64,000 nt of DNA from Cyanobacteria bacterium SZAS LIN-3 (GTDB lineage: Bacteria > Cyanobacteriota > Vampirovibrionia > Obscuribacterales > Obscuribacteraceae), in contig JAFEAV010000012.1 in NCBI GenBank assembly GCA_018266215.1, positions 37,358-101,357 on the forward strand, written 5' to 3'. Below are positions 1 to 8,178 of this stretch, piece by piece; the first letter of the stretch is position 1, and the number at the start of each line of letters is the position of its first letter. The position numbers and the translations under genes were made by a program. A model generated the notes under the pieces. The model saw only the letters and a program-made list of their open reading frames with translations, did no database searches and was not told where the DNA came from.

Positions 1-585
1 GCCGTAGTAAGTCAGGGCAAAACCTTTGCGGATGCCGTAATCGGTGGCGGGCATAACATCCAGGCGCGCCAGGCGGAAAATCAGGAGCATATGCACTGTC
101 CAGGGGCCGATGCCGCGCACCGAGGTGAGCCGTGCGGCCAGCTCTTCGTCTTCCAGCTGGTGCATCTCTTCCACGGTTGGCACCACACCGGCCAGGGTTT
201 TTTCTGCCAGATCTTTGATGGCCATGGCCTTACCCGATGACAGGCCGCAGGAACGCAGCTTCTCCATCGGGGCGGCAAGCATTATGTGCGGTTCGGGAAA
301 TATGTCGGTTTCAAAAGTGGTGAAAACTTTTTTGCAGATCGACTGAGCTGCTTTGCCCGTTATCTGCTGGTAGACAATGGACTCGGCCAGAGCTTGATAC
401 GAAGACTGGATGTCGTTTGACTCCAGAGTGAGCGGCCCCACGCGCTCGATCAACGCCGCCATCTTTTTGTCCGCGGCGCTTAAATGCTCGACTATTTTGT
501 TGCGGCTCACTCCGCCGAGGGTCTTGCCTGTGCCCAAGCGCGCCGAGCGTCCGGATTTAACTGTTGTCTTTTTAGTCTCGCTCAT
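1..585 (-). CDS. DNA-3-methyladenine glycosylase II (AlkA-type), 3' end outside the window
   Basis: Base-excision repair glycosylase of the HhH-GPD superfamily, expected to remove alkylated bases. The start at 585 gives MSETKKTTVKSG; about 194 codons are visible and the gene continues past base 1. Seen in order: the YQQITGKAAQ motif near residues 70-80 (AlkA consensus QQIS.KAA), a helix-hairpin-helix stretch SVRGIGPWTV near residue 155, and the catalytic-Asp motif ATDYGIRKG with the Asp at residue 182. It lies 16 bases downstream of the leucine-rich-repeat gene on the same strand, so the two may be co-transcribed. No strong ribosome binding site precedes the start, so the exact start is uncertain; the family assignment is firm. 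Confidence 0.88.
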   Translation of the reverse strand, partial: MSETKKTTVKSGRSARLGTGKTLGGVSRNKIVEHLSAADKKMAALIERVGPLTLESNDIQSSYQALAESIVYQQITGKAAQSICKKVFTTFETDIFPEPHIMLAAPMEKLRSCGLSSGKAMAIKDLAEKTLAGVVPTVEEMHQLEDEELAARLTSVRGIGPWTVHMLLIFRLARLDVMPATDYGIRKGFALTYYG

Positions 586-601
586 GACACCAGAGTTGAT
601 A

Positions 602-1942
602 CTAGAGGCTGCGCCAACCGGTGTGATTGCTCATTGAGTCAGGATTGAAGCGGGTCAGATACTTAAATTCAGATCCGGTTTTAGCTTTGTATGCGCGGGC
701 TGCGAGATCTTTCAGGGCCAGGAAACCGAGATCCTTGGGCATTGCCGTTGGTTCACTCAGGACTTCCTCAAAAAATCCCTGACCGTTGGCCACGGCGCAG
801 CAGCGGGCAGCCAGGAACCATTCCTTGGAGAAGAAGCGCTGGGGACCGGCATAGCTGTCACGGCCGATCTCGCGAGCGAAACGCTCACCATCAAGGAGAA
901 AGAGTTTTTCACAGAGGATTTCTTCAAAGGCGGCGATGGCCTCTTTGTCCATTTTTTGCAGGTGCTGCACCGCCGGTGCTATCACATTGTCATCATTGCC
1001 TTCGGCATCCCAGTTGAGCATGTCGATGATGTCCCAGAACTGGCTCTCCGACAGATGACTCTGGGGGCTGGTTAAAGTCTTAGTCGGTTTGTCTAATTTG
1101 GCGGCACTTGCGGCTTCGTCCATGACTTCGGAGCCGGCACTGAGATCTTCGGCTTTTGTTTTGAGCGAAAGGTCGACCAGATCGGCCAGGGTAAATTCGG
1201 GACGGGTGGGCACCGGCCGTTTCCACTTAACGCGCAGGGCGGGCAGATGGGAGCGCAGCTCGGTTATGGCCTCTTCCGAAGCTTTGGTATTGAAGAGATA
1301 GAGTCGCAGGAGCGACTTCAAAGATTTGAGTTCGGCAATGGTCTTGTCCGTAATTTTTGTGCCCGACAGGCCCAGGAGCATCAAATTACTGAGTCCGGCC
1401 AGATGTTCGCAGGCGCTGTCATCGATGCCGGTGCCGTTGAGCCACAATTCGCGCAGGTCTTCCAGGCCGGTGAGGTGAATCAGGCCGTCGCTGGTGATAT
1501 TGGTGGCGGTAAGGCCGAGGGACTGCATCTGGCCAAGACGGGCGATAAAAGCCAGCCCGGCGTCACCAATTGGTGTATAGGCGAGCTCCAGGACCCTCAG
1601 TGAACTCATATGCGAAATATGTGTCAGGCCGAGATCTGCGACCTGGGTCCGGCTCATATCAAAAACATGCAAAGCGTCGGCCGGTAGATTTTCAAGTGGC
1701 GCCAGGCTCGAGGCGGCCGATGCGGCGAGCTTAAGTTGCAGCTTGACGTCATCCTCGTCTTCGAAGAGCACGTCGCCGCGGGCTTCATCCAGCCATTGCC
1801 AGTTGATTGGCTGGTTTTCCGGGTTGACAATCAGACCCTGAGGCGTCGTGAGCAATTCCCACGTCTCGGGTTGACTCTTGGGTGCCGTATATAAGCCGCC
1901 CAGAGAATAGCGCGTCGGAAATCGCAGAAGCCGTTCAGTCAT
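602..1942 (-). CDS. Leucine-rich-repeat protein, function unknown
   Basis: A 446-residue protein with no signal peptide or membrane segment, probably cytoplasmic. Residues about 85-250 hold roughly six leucine-rich repeats of about 24 residues with units such as LRELWLNGTGIDD and LLGLSGTKITD, the type common in Planctomycetes and related bacteria. The N-terminal 80 residues and the C-terminal 190 residues (rich in acidic and Ala positions, then aromatic and Trp-containing) match nothing I recognise. LRRs usually make a protein-binding surface, so this may be a scaffold; the partner is unknown. The ATG at 1942 lacks a clear Shine-Dalgarno. The AlkA-type gene follows on the same strand. Confidence 0.8.
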   Translation of the reverse strand: MTERLLRFPTRYSLGGLYTAPKSQPETWELLTTPQGLIVNPENQPINWQWLDEARGDVLFEDEDDVKLQLKLAASAASSLAPLENLPADALHVFDMSRTQVADLGLTHISHMSSLRVLELAYTPIGDAGLAFIARLGQMQSLGLTATNITSDGLIHLTGLEDLRELWLNGTGIDDSACEHLAGLSNLMLLGLSGTKITDKTIAELKSLKSLLRLYLFNTKASEEAITELRSHLPALRVKWKRPVPTRPEFTLADLVDLSLKTKAEDLSAGSEVMDEAASAAKLDKPTKTLTSPQSHLSESQFWDIIDMLNWDAEGNDDNVIAPAVQHLQKMDKEAIAAFEEILCEKLFLLDGERFAREIGRDSYAGPQRFFSKEWFLAARCCAVANGQGFFEEVLSEPTAMPKDLGFLALKDLAARAYKAKTGSEFKYLTRFNPDSMSNHTGWRSL

Positions 1943-2030
1943 AATGTCAAAACATTATCCGATCTCAGTCATTCTGTCTTCAGGTGTTATCCTTTCCTGA
2001 GGATGAAAATTTGTGGAAGGAGACTAATCT

Positions 2031-2495
2031 ATGGAAGAGATTGATGCGCAGGGGCGACAACTTTTAGTCGACCGGCCTCTTCTTACCAAGGGCAGGCTTT
2101 CGGTCTATCGCGAAGCCGGTGGTTGCGAAGACGATTGGTTTCCTCGTCTCAACGTTACCTTGAAGAAAGCGGGATCCGACGACGTGCTCTGGCAGTGGAC
2201 CACGCACTCCCTGCCCATTGATATGGACGAGCCGCCACCCTACGGTGAAGAGCTCATGCTTGAGAAGTATTTTGAACTGGATACGCCGGTCAAATCACCG
2301 CGCGGTCTGGAGCTGGTCTTTTCCCTTGAGCCCGGCCTGACCGGCCACGGCTCCGTGGATCAATTTTCGGCCTCGCTCTATCTGTATCCCAATACTTTCG
2401 ATGATCGCGGTGTACAGGTGGGTGTTGTTGATTTCCGCCAGGGCTTACAGCTGCGCAGCGTGCCTATGTTTATGCGGTTCAATTTCCCCTGGTAA
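2031..2495 (+). CDS. Conserved-looking hypothetical protein, 154 aa
   Basis: I do not recognise this family. The ATG at 2031 is preceded by a good Shine-Dalgarno (GGAAGGAG at about 2015-2022), which supports translation. The protein is soluble and acidic, with alternating hydrophobic and charged residues that suggest a beta-rich fold, and it has no signal peptide, Cys pairs or membrane segment. It is divergent from the LRR gene with an 88-base shared upstream region and is followed by a long-loop hairpin that may end its transcript. No function is proposed. Confidence 0.7.
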   Translation: MEEIDAQGRQLLVDRPLLTKGRLSVYREAGGCEDDWFPRLNVTLKKAGSDDVLWQWTTHSLPIDMDEPPPYGEELMLEKYFELDTPVKSPRGLELVFSLEPGLTGHGSVDQFSASLYLYPNTFDDRGVQVGVVDFRQGLQLRSVPMFMRFNFPW

Positions 2496-2517
2496 GCGGG
2501 CAATCACCCTGATAAGC

Positions 2518-2564
2518 TGAAGCCCCAGATCGCGGCAGAGATGCTCAACGATTTTGGGGCTTCA
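2518..2564 (+). terminator. Possible terminator hairpin after the 154-aa gene
   Basis: Perfect 9-bp inverted repeat TGAAGCCCC (2518-2526) / GGGGCTTCA (2556-2564) with a 29-base loop, followed by AATGCTTTTG. The loop is long and the T-run is short, so this is a weak or factor-assisted terminator at best. Confidence 0.4.
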
Positions 2565-2612
2565 AATGCTTTTGTCTTACGAGACCAGATTGAGATATTT
2601 CTCAGAAAAACT

Positions 2613-2685
2613 TGCGCCCGGTGCGACTCGAACGCACGACCAATCGGTTAAAAGCCGAGTGCTCTACCGGCTGAGCTACGGGCGC
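2613..2685 (-). tRNA. tRNA-Lys (anticodon UUU)
   Basis: A 73-nt tRNA read on the minus strand. The acceptor stem GCGCCCG (5' end at 2685) pairs with CGGGCGC ending at 2614, with discriminator A at 2613. The D arm contains AGCTCAGCCGGTAGAGC, the anticodon loop is CTTTTAA (anticodon TTT, lysine), and the T loop is TTCGAGT within a GTGCG/CGCAC stem. The 3' CCA is not encoded and must be added by tRNA nucleotidyltransferase. It stands alone, divergent from the GT-C-like gene that starts 75 bases away. Confidence 0.97.
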
Positions 2686-2759
2686 TCGCGGCAACAAGCA
2701 GCCATCCTATCAGCCTTTGGTTGCGACCGTCAAGAACAAAACCGCAGAATCAAGCTTTT

Positions 2760-5552
2760 ATGAATGTTGGCGAAACACAAGCAACTTCTCGAATCTGGCG
2801 TCTCACGGCGGTTTTTGCCCTGGCGCTGATTGTAAGGCTTGTTTACAACCTGTATATCGCGCAGCATCGAATCGTCGATGTTGGCGATTCTTTCTATTAT
2901 TTGACGGCCGGTCGCACCCTGGCCAAACTTGTGAGAGAAAGCCAATCTATCGAGGTCTTTTTCTCCCAGCTCTGTGCCGGTGCTCAATATGTGCCGGGCA
3001 GCTTCAATAGTTTTTCCTCGCTCGGCCTTTCTGATCGTCTGTTAATTGACGGACCGATCTATCCCAGTTATCTGGCGGCCATTTTTCTAATCACCGGCAA
3101 GGCGCTGGAGACGGCCGCCTTCAACGCCAGTCAACTGACCTTCGCCATCGCCAACAGTCTGACTGACTCGCTACTGGCGGTGGTGATTGCTTTTCTCGGG
3201 GAAATTTCCTTTGGCGTAGCGGCCGGAGTTCTGGCCGGTGTGCTCTGGTCCTTCTATTTGCCCGCCGTGATCAATACCCAGCAGTGCTATGGTGAGCCGG
3301 TTGTGGCCTTGATACTGTCCGCCTTTTTAGCGGCGCTCTTTTACCAGTCGAAGCAGTGCGGCAAGCGCAGGGACTCTGAGGGGAAAGGCAAGCCCGATTT
3401 ATTACTTTCGCTGCTGGTGGGATGGCTGGCCGGACTGGTGATGCTGGCCAAGCCGGCTTTTGTGCTCTTGCCGCCGCTGATGTTGGCTTTGCATCTTATT
3501 GCCATGGCCTTTGCCGGTCGTCTGCGGGGTCGTGCCTTCAGTGCGGCTTCTCTTCTCCTTGGCACTCTCATTGCCCTTACTCCCTGGCTCCTGTACACCA
3601 GCACCGTCAGTGGTGCCCCACGTTTGATAGTCAACCGCGCCCCCGGCTACAACCTTTATATAGGAAACTTTTTGCCGACCGACGGTTGGAAGACCTGCCC
3701 GGTTGTAGAAGGCATTCCCGACTCGGTAGTCGACGCCAGGCGCTACATCGACTCTGAAATCGAGCGCCGTCCGGCAGAGTTTTTCTCCTTGCTCCTGCGC
3801 AAAATCCCGCGACTGTGGGCCGGTGTCTGGAACGATTTTCACAGTACCGCCTTTGGCATAAGTTATAAGTGGCAGAATATTGGTCAGGCACTTTACCAGT
3901 TTCTTTTTATCATCGGCCTGGCCGTTGGTTGTGCCGGTCGTCTGAAGCAGACTCGGTCCTTCTCCTTTTGTGCGGCTATGACCCTTGGTTATGCCGTCGC
4001 CTTTCACTACATCTATGTATTGTTTGAACCGGTGCCGCGCTATGCCTTTACGGCTATGCCGCTTGTAATTGTTCTGGCGGCGGGCGGCCTGTCACTGCTG
4101 GCAATGTCTGTGCTTTCTCTGGGCAAAAAAGAGCGGCGCCGGTTCATTTTTCAGAGCGTTTGCTTGATTGCCTTTTTTGCCATCCTCGCTTCCGCCTTTT
4201 ATTCATTCAGTTTTCCCGTGGCCCTGTTCTGGTCGGTATGTCCTGCTTCCTGGGATCTGAGGGTGGTGCTGGCCGGCGTTTTTGCGTTGTTGTTTCTCTT
4301 GCTCGGTTATGCGACCTATTGTATTTTGCGCACTGCTAAAATCAGCGGGCCTATTTCCGCTGTCGTATTGATCAAATGTTTCACTATTACAGCGCTGATT
4401 GCGGCGGCCTGTGCCCTCAGTGATCCGGCCTTTCTTGAATGGGATATCACCTTGCCCAAGGAGAAAAGCTTGATCAATCTACCGATCGATTTGCCGAACA
4501 TCGGTAAAGACCTGCCGCCGAAAATTTATATTCTTGCGGATGTACAGGCAAAAACAGGTGCTCCTGCACTTGCTTTCACTGTTAATGGTCATGAGATTGA
4601 AACCTACGGACTGCCGCTGTATGAACTCACCAGCGCTTCCCCCGACATACCCAAGCTGATCAACTTGCAGAGCCGCAATATGGATGTCGACTCCCGGACT
4701 TTCAGGCAGTGGTGGGTTTTTCCTGTGGATACCAGGCTCTTCACTTTCAATGGTTTGAACACAATCACAATTGACGTAAAGGGAAGAAATCAGGTGAGGG
4801 TCTTTGGTGATTACGGTAAGCCTCTCGTTGATACTACCGGTGGTGAGAGCTGTTCTTATCCGAGTTTGACAACCTTCTCCTGGTCCAAGGGTTTTCTTAC
4901 GGCAGAGTGCCTGGATCCGAGGGTCTATGAAAGTACGTATTTTCGTGGTCGCGCGCATGTAGCGGTCATGGCAGGTAGGACCGCTCCCGGATATAACAGT
5001 CTTGGCGGTAAGGAATTTCCCGGGGTACTGCGCGTGCGTCTGGCTGTACCAATGCTTGGTCGGATTGACTCAGAGGCTCTTGGGCGCCCGGTTCAACTTT
5101 TCGGCCAACAGGGGGAGCGGCAAATCCTCGGTCAATATCCAATCGTATTTGATTGCCCCATGATCAGTCTGGAAGAGCCTCTTGCCCAGGCCTCGGTTCT
5201 GCATTTCCAGGCTCAGATGCGGCGACGCGATGTCAGCGTCCCTGCGACCATGGCCCTGGCCCTTGAGCACGATGGTGACAGGCAACTCTTTAATTCTGCC
5301 TGGCAGCCTTCCTGTTTGCGTCTGGACAGAGACTGGCAGGATGTCGATTTCAAAACGCTGCTGCCGGCAAAAGCGGATGGGTGGAAAACCCTGCGTGCTC
5401 ATCTGCTGCTCTCGCCCTTTCCCGGCGACCGGCTCTATCTGCATCAGAAAGAAGCTTTGAGGGATAAAATCGAAGTCCGGGACATCAAGATCGAAATCCT
5501 GCCCCCACCCATTCCAGGCGGGGGTGCAAAGGGAGCCCTAAAGCTGTTATAA
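2760..5552 (+). CDS. GT-C-fold (PMT_2-like) multi-spanning membrane protein with a C-terminal extracytoplasmic region
   Basis: Polytopic inner-membrane protein resembling dolichyl/undecaprenyl-phosphate-sugar glycosyltransferases (ArnT/PMT_2). From the ATG at 2760 (930 residues) there is an N-terminal membrane helix, then the acidic loop VDVGDSFYYL near residues 38-47, where GT-C enzymes place their catalytic Asp. GPIYPSYLAA follows near residue 98, then about ten hydrophobic helices to residue about 560, and a soluble, probably beta-rich region to the end. A TTG at 2721 would add 13 unlikely residues. Neither start has a good ribosome binding site. It probably transfers a sugar from a lipid carrier to an envelope acceptor; the substrate cannot be read from the sequence. 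Confidence 0.72.
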   Translation: MNVGETQATSRIWRLTAVFALALIVRLVYNLYIAQHRIVDVGDSFYYLTAGRTLAKLVRESQSIEVFFSQLCAGAQYVPGSFNSFSSLGLSDRLLIDGPIYPSYLAAIFLITGKALETAAFNASQLTFAIANSLTDSLLAVVIAFLGEISFGVAAGVLAGVLWSFYLPAVINTQQCYGEPVVALILSAFLAALFYQSKQCGKRRDSEGKGKPDLLLSLLVGWLAGLVMLAKPAFVLLPPLMLALHLIAMAFAGRLRGRAFSAASLLLGTLIALTPWLLYTSTVSGAPRLIVNRAPGYNLYIGNFLPTDGWKTCPVVEGIPDSVVDARRYIDSEIERRPAEFFSLLLRKIPRLWAGVWNDFHSTAFGISYKWQNIGQALYQFLFIIGLAVGCAGRLKQTRSFSFCAAMTLGYAVAFHYIYVLFEPVPRYAFTAMPLVIVLAAGGLSLLAMSVLSLGKKERRRFIFQSVCLIAFFAILASAFYSFSFPVALFWSVCPASWDLRVVLAGVFALLFLLLGYATYCILRTAKISGPISAVVLIKCFTITALIAAACALSDPAFLEWDITLPKEKSLINLPIDLPNIGKDLPPKIYILADVQAKTGAPALAFTVNGHEIETYGLPLYELTSASPDIPKLINLQSRNMDVDSRTFRQWWVFPVDTRLFTFNGLNTITIDVKGRNQVRVFGDYGKPLVDTTGGESCSYPSLTTFSWSKGFLTAECLDPRVYESTYFRGRAHVAVMAGRTAPGYNSLGGKEFPGVLRVRLAVPMLGRIDSEALGRPVQLFGQQGERQILGQYPIVFDCPMISLEEPLAQASVLHFQAQMRRRDVSVPATMALALEHDGDRQLFNSAWQPSCLRLDRDWQDVDFKTLLPAKADGWKTLRAHLLLSPFPGDRLYLHQKEALRDKIEVRDIKIEILPPPIPGGGAKGALKLL

Positions 5553-5579
5553 ATATGCAAACAATTGCACGGGATACTC

Positions 5580-6641
5580 ATGAAAGAACTTAGCTTTAAC
5601 CAGGGCCGCCTTTCTTTTTCGCCAGAGACACTACTGATGGTGCCCAGTCTGCCGGACACCCTTGAGTTTCGCATCAAGGCTTATTGTCTGGGAAGCGACG
5701 GTCTACAGGAAACGGCATTTATTGATTTTGAAAATCTCTGTCGCCAGCGTAAGGAAAATTCCGGAGTCTGGTTGCATCTGTCCGGTACCCTGGGGGATGA
5801 GTTCTGGGAGCATCTGTCAAAGTTTCTGGAGCTCAGTGACGAGCAGGTCAAATTGTTGCGCGGTCCGCATCAGAAGTCATTTTTCGAAGACTACAGAGAG
5901 TCAATGTTCTGGACCTTCATGCGGCCATCGATTACTGAGAAGGTGGACGCCATTGAGACGATCAATTTCTTCCTGTCGGACAAACTACTCATTACCCGCC
6001 AGTTCAGTCATGATCAAGCCTTTGGTATGGCCAGTCACAGGTTGATGGAAAAGGGCGAGCAATTGAGCGAGCATACCGTTGACATGCTTGCGGCCGCCCT
6101 TGTAGAGGACGTGGTCGGCAGCTATATCGTCTTGCTTAAGTTAGGCGGCGCCAAGCTGGAAGAGATTCAGAACAAGATCATTCTCAATCCCGGCAAGGCG
6201 GAATTGATGATGATCAATCGGGCTCAGCAGTTGATCTGGATCTTTCTCAATCATGTCTGGCCGGTGGAAACCGTTCTCAAAGCCATGCAGCGCTCACCCA
6301 ATCCTCTGCTGACCGATCGCGGCCGGCAACAATTTGCCTATCGTCAGGATGAGACTGACGCGGTGATTCGCTTGTTCGAGACCTATCGAGCTATGTCCTA
6401 CAACTTGATGGATGTCTATGTGTCGGGGCTGAGCCTGCGCACAAATGAGACCACGACTATTTTGACTGTCATTGCCACCTTGATTCTGCCGCCCAGTTTA
6501 ATCGCCGCCATTTACGGCATGAATTTCTTCATCCCTGAGGTGCACGCTACTTTCGGTTATTACGTCTGTCTGGCCGGAATGTTCCTGGTCTCCGGCGGTC
6601 TATTCTTCTGGCTCAGGCACAAGGGCTACGTGGATATTTGA
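5580..6641 (+). CDS. corA: CorA-family Mg2+/divalent cation transporter
   Basis: Pentameric inner-membrane cation channel of the CorA/ZntB superfamily. The 353-residue protein (ATG 5580) has a long cytoplasmic alpha/beta and helical-funnel region, then two C-terminal membrane helices: TILTVIATLILPPSLIAAIY, followed directly by the diagnostic YGMN loop, then a second helix ending in the short basic tail RHKGYVDI. The GMN motif is the selectivity signature of CorA; nothing here separates a Mg2+ channel from a Zn2+ exporter such as ZntB. The gene follows the GT-C-like gene by 27 bases on the same strand and may be read through with it. An alternative TTG at 5565 adds five residues. Confidence 0.88.
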   Translation: MKELSFNQGRLSFSPETLLMVPSLPDTLEFRIKAYCLGSDGLQETAFIDFENLCRQRKENSGVWLHLSGTLGDEFWEHLSKFLELSDEQVKLLRGPHQKSFFEDYRESMFWTFMRPSITEKVDAIETINFFLSDKLLITRQFSHDQAFGMASHRLMEKGEQLSEHTVDMLAAALVEDVVGSYIVLLKLGGAKLEEIQNKIILNPGKAELMMINRAQQLIWIFLNHVWPVETVLKAMQRSPNPLLTDRGRQQFAYRQDETDAVIRLFETYRAMSYNLMDVYVSGLSLRTNETTTILTVIATLILPPSLIAAIYGMNFFIPEVHATFGYYVCLAGMFLVSGGLFFWLRHKGYVDI

Positions 6642-6648
6642 AGGCGCT

Positions 6649-8163
6649 CTATTTTTGAGTGTCGGCTGACTGGCTACCAATCTGTTTAACCAGAAACGGC
6701 GTCAGCACCGAGGTCAAATAGTGATGACCCTTGGCCGTCAGGTGGGCTGAGTAGAAGAGTGATTCTTGGTTCTGCTTTGTGTAGGTAGTCGCTGGTTTGA
6801 GAGCATCGACATAAGGTATGTTTTCTTTCTCGCATATCTGTCGCAGCATCTCTACTTCGCCTTCATAGCTGGTGCCATAGGTAGTGGCATCCATACCGGC
6901 GATCGGCGCCAGGATGGCTCTTGAAGGCAGCGCCTGCACACAGAGTACGGCGCCGTGGTTGCGGCAGTCATTTTGCATATCGACAAGCAGGCCGTCCAGG
7001 GTGTTTTTCATCAAGTTGAGAAAGATGGAAGCGGCCTTTTTATTGGCGGCGGCGTCAGAGGCAGCTTTGGCGTCGGCTGCGGCCTGGGCTTTCAGTTTGT
7101 TTGCTTCCTTGAGCTTATCCGAATCTTTTTGCATGGCCAGGCCGTTTTCCGATGATACGGCCAGGTCTTTTATGGCACCGGCTGCCGGAGCTTTGGGCGG
7201 CGGATCAAAAAATTGTATTTTGAAGGACGGTGTGGCCATTGCCACCAGACCGTTAAAGGCATCTTTCCAGACCTGCGGGTTCTTCGCTTCGACCGCCAAT
7301 CTTCTTATGGTTTTGCCGGGCTGGGTGAAGAGAGCCATGACAGTCGCATAGACAGGATTGTGGAAGCCGGCTTCGGTTTCGGCGGCTGAGATCAGTCCCC
7401 AGATGCGCGAATGGGAGCGGATCCAGCTGATGCTTGTCAGGAATTTTGCCCGCGGTGTTTTGAGCCAGGTCGTTACCGAGCTATTGTCGATGACCAGCTT
7501 TTGGCCTGGCAGTTTCAGGGCGTAGGGGCGCACATTGGCAAGACTCTGGTCCGGTGTTGACCAGTTTTCAAACATATCTCTGGCGTCATAACCAAGCAGC
7601 ACCATATCCGGTGAATAGCGGAAAACCTTGCGCTTCATCAGCAGCGCTTCCTGCACTGTGGAATAGCCGGAGGTGCCGAAGTTTATCACCTGCACCGGTC
7701 GGTGCAGTCTGGCTGTCAGTTGTTTCTGCAGCTTCTGGCCAAAGGTTTCTTCCAGCGGTACCTGCAGACCCTCAACCATCGAGTCGCCCAGGAGGGCAAT
7801 GCGGTAGGTGCCGGGAGGCTTGGCCAGGGGAATATTTGATTCGCGCAGGCCGTCCCAGTTGAGATAACTTCTGGCGTAGCCTTCTTTGCGCCAGGTCACG
7901 GATTTGTCGGTCATGTGCGTCATGCCCAGTTCTTTGTCGATGGCAAAGAGTTCTTCTTCGCCCAGACCGGCGCAGGCCAGGACAAGCTCAACCACTAAAA
8001 GGCCGATCAACTGCCAGACGAGGTATTTGCCGATGGTGGCAAACAGGGGTTTCTTTCCACCCTTCCCGTCTTTACCGGATTTGGCGCCGGCCAGTTTCTC
8101 CAGCTGTTCGATGGAGGGGATGGGCTGTTCGATTGCTTCTTGTGTGTTCATTGTGTTTGGCAT
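6649..8163 (-). CDS. Membrane-anchored SGNH/GDSL-hydrolase-like protein paired with MBOAT
   Basis: A 504-residue protein with a cytoplasmic N-terminus, one membrane helix at about residues 46-70 and a large extracytoplasmic domain. The SGNH block I appears as LLGDSMVEG near residue 128, the oxyanion Gly as FGTSGYST near residue 165, and a late histidine in LTAKGH, in the right order for an SGNH esterase or O-acyltransferase. A Lys/Ala-rich coiled-coil-like insert lies at about residues 350-390. The gene follows the MBOAT gene by 15 bases. By analogy with AlgI/AlgJ/AlgX-type systems it may take acyl groups delivered by the MBOAT protein and attach them to, or remove them from, an exported polymer. 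A second in-frame ATG lies four codons inside. Confidence 0.78.
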   Translation of the reverse strand: MPNTMNTQEAIEQPIPSIEQLEKLAGAKSGKDGKGGKKPLFATIGKYLVWQLIGLLVVELVLACAGLGEEELFAIDKELGMTHMTDKSVTWRKEGYARSYLNWDGLRESNIPLAKPPGTYRIALLGDSMVEGLQVPLEETFGQKLQKQLTARLHRPVQVINFGTSGYSTVQEALLMKRKVFRYSPDMVLLGYDARDMFENWSTPDQSLANVRPYALKLPGQKLVIDNSSVTTWLKTPRAKFLTSISWIRSHSRIWGLISAAETEAGFHNPVYATVMALFTQPGKTIRRLAVEAKNPQVWKDAFNGLVAMATPSFKIQFFDPPPKAPAAGAIKDLAVSSENGLAMQKDSDKLKEANKLKAQAAADAKAASDAAANKKAASIFLNLMKNTLDGLLVDMQNDCRNHGAVLCVQALPSRAILAPIAGMDATTYGTSYEGEVEMLRQICEKENIPYVDALKPATTYTKQNQESLFYSAHLTAKGHHYLTSVLTPFLVKQIGSQSADTQK

Positions 8164-8178
8164 AATCGATTACCGTCC

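Noticed and set aside
2554..2763. A 69-codon plus-strand frame over the tRNA region
   Set aside because: It runs through the tRNA-Lys gene in the opposite direction; no ribosome binding site.
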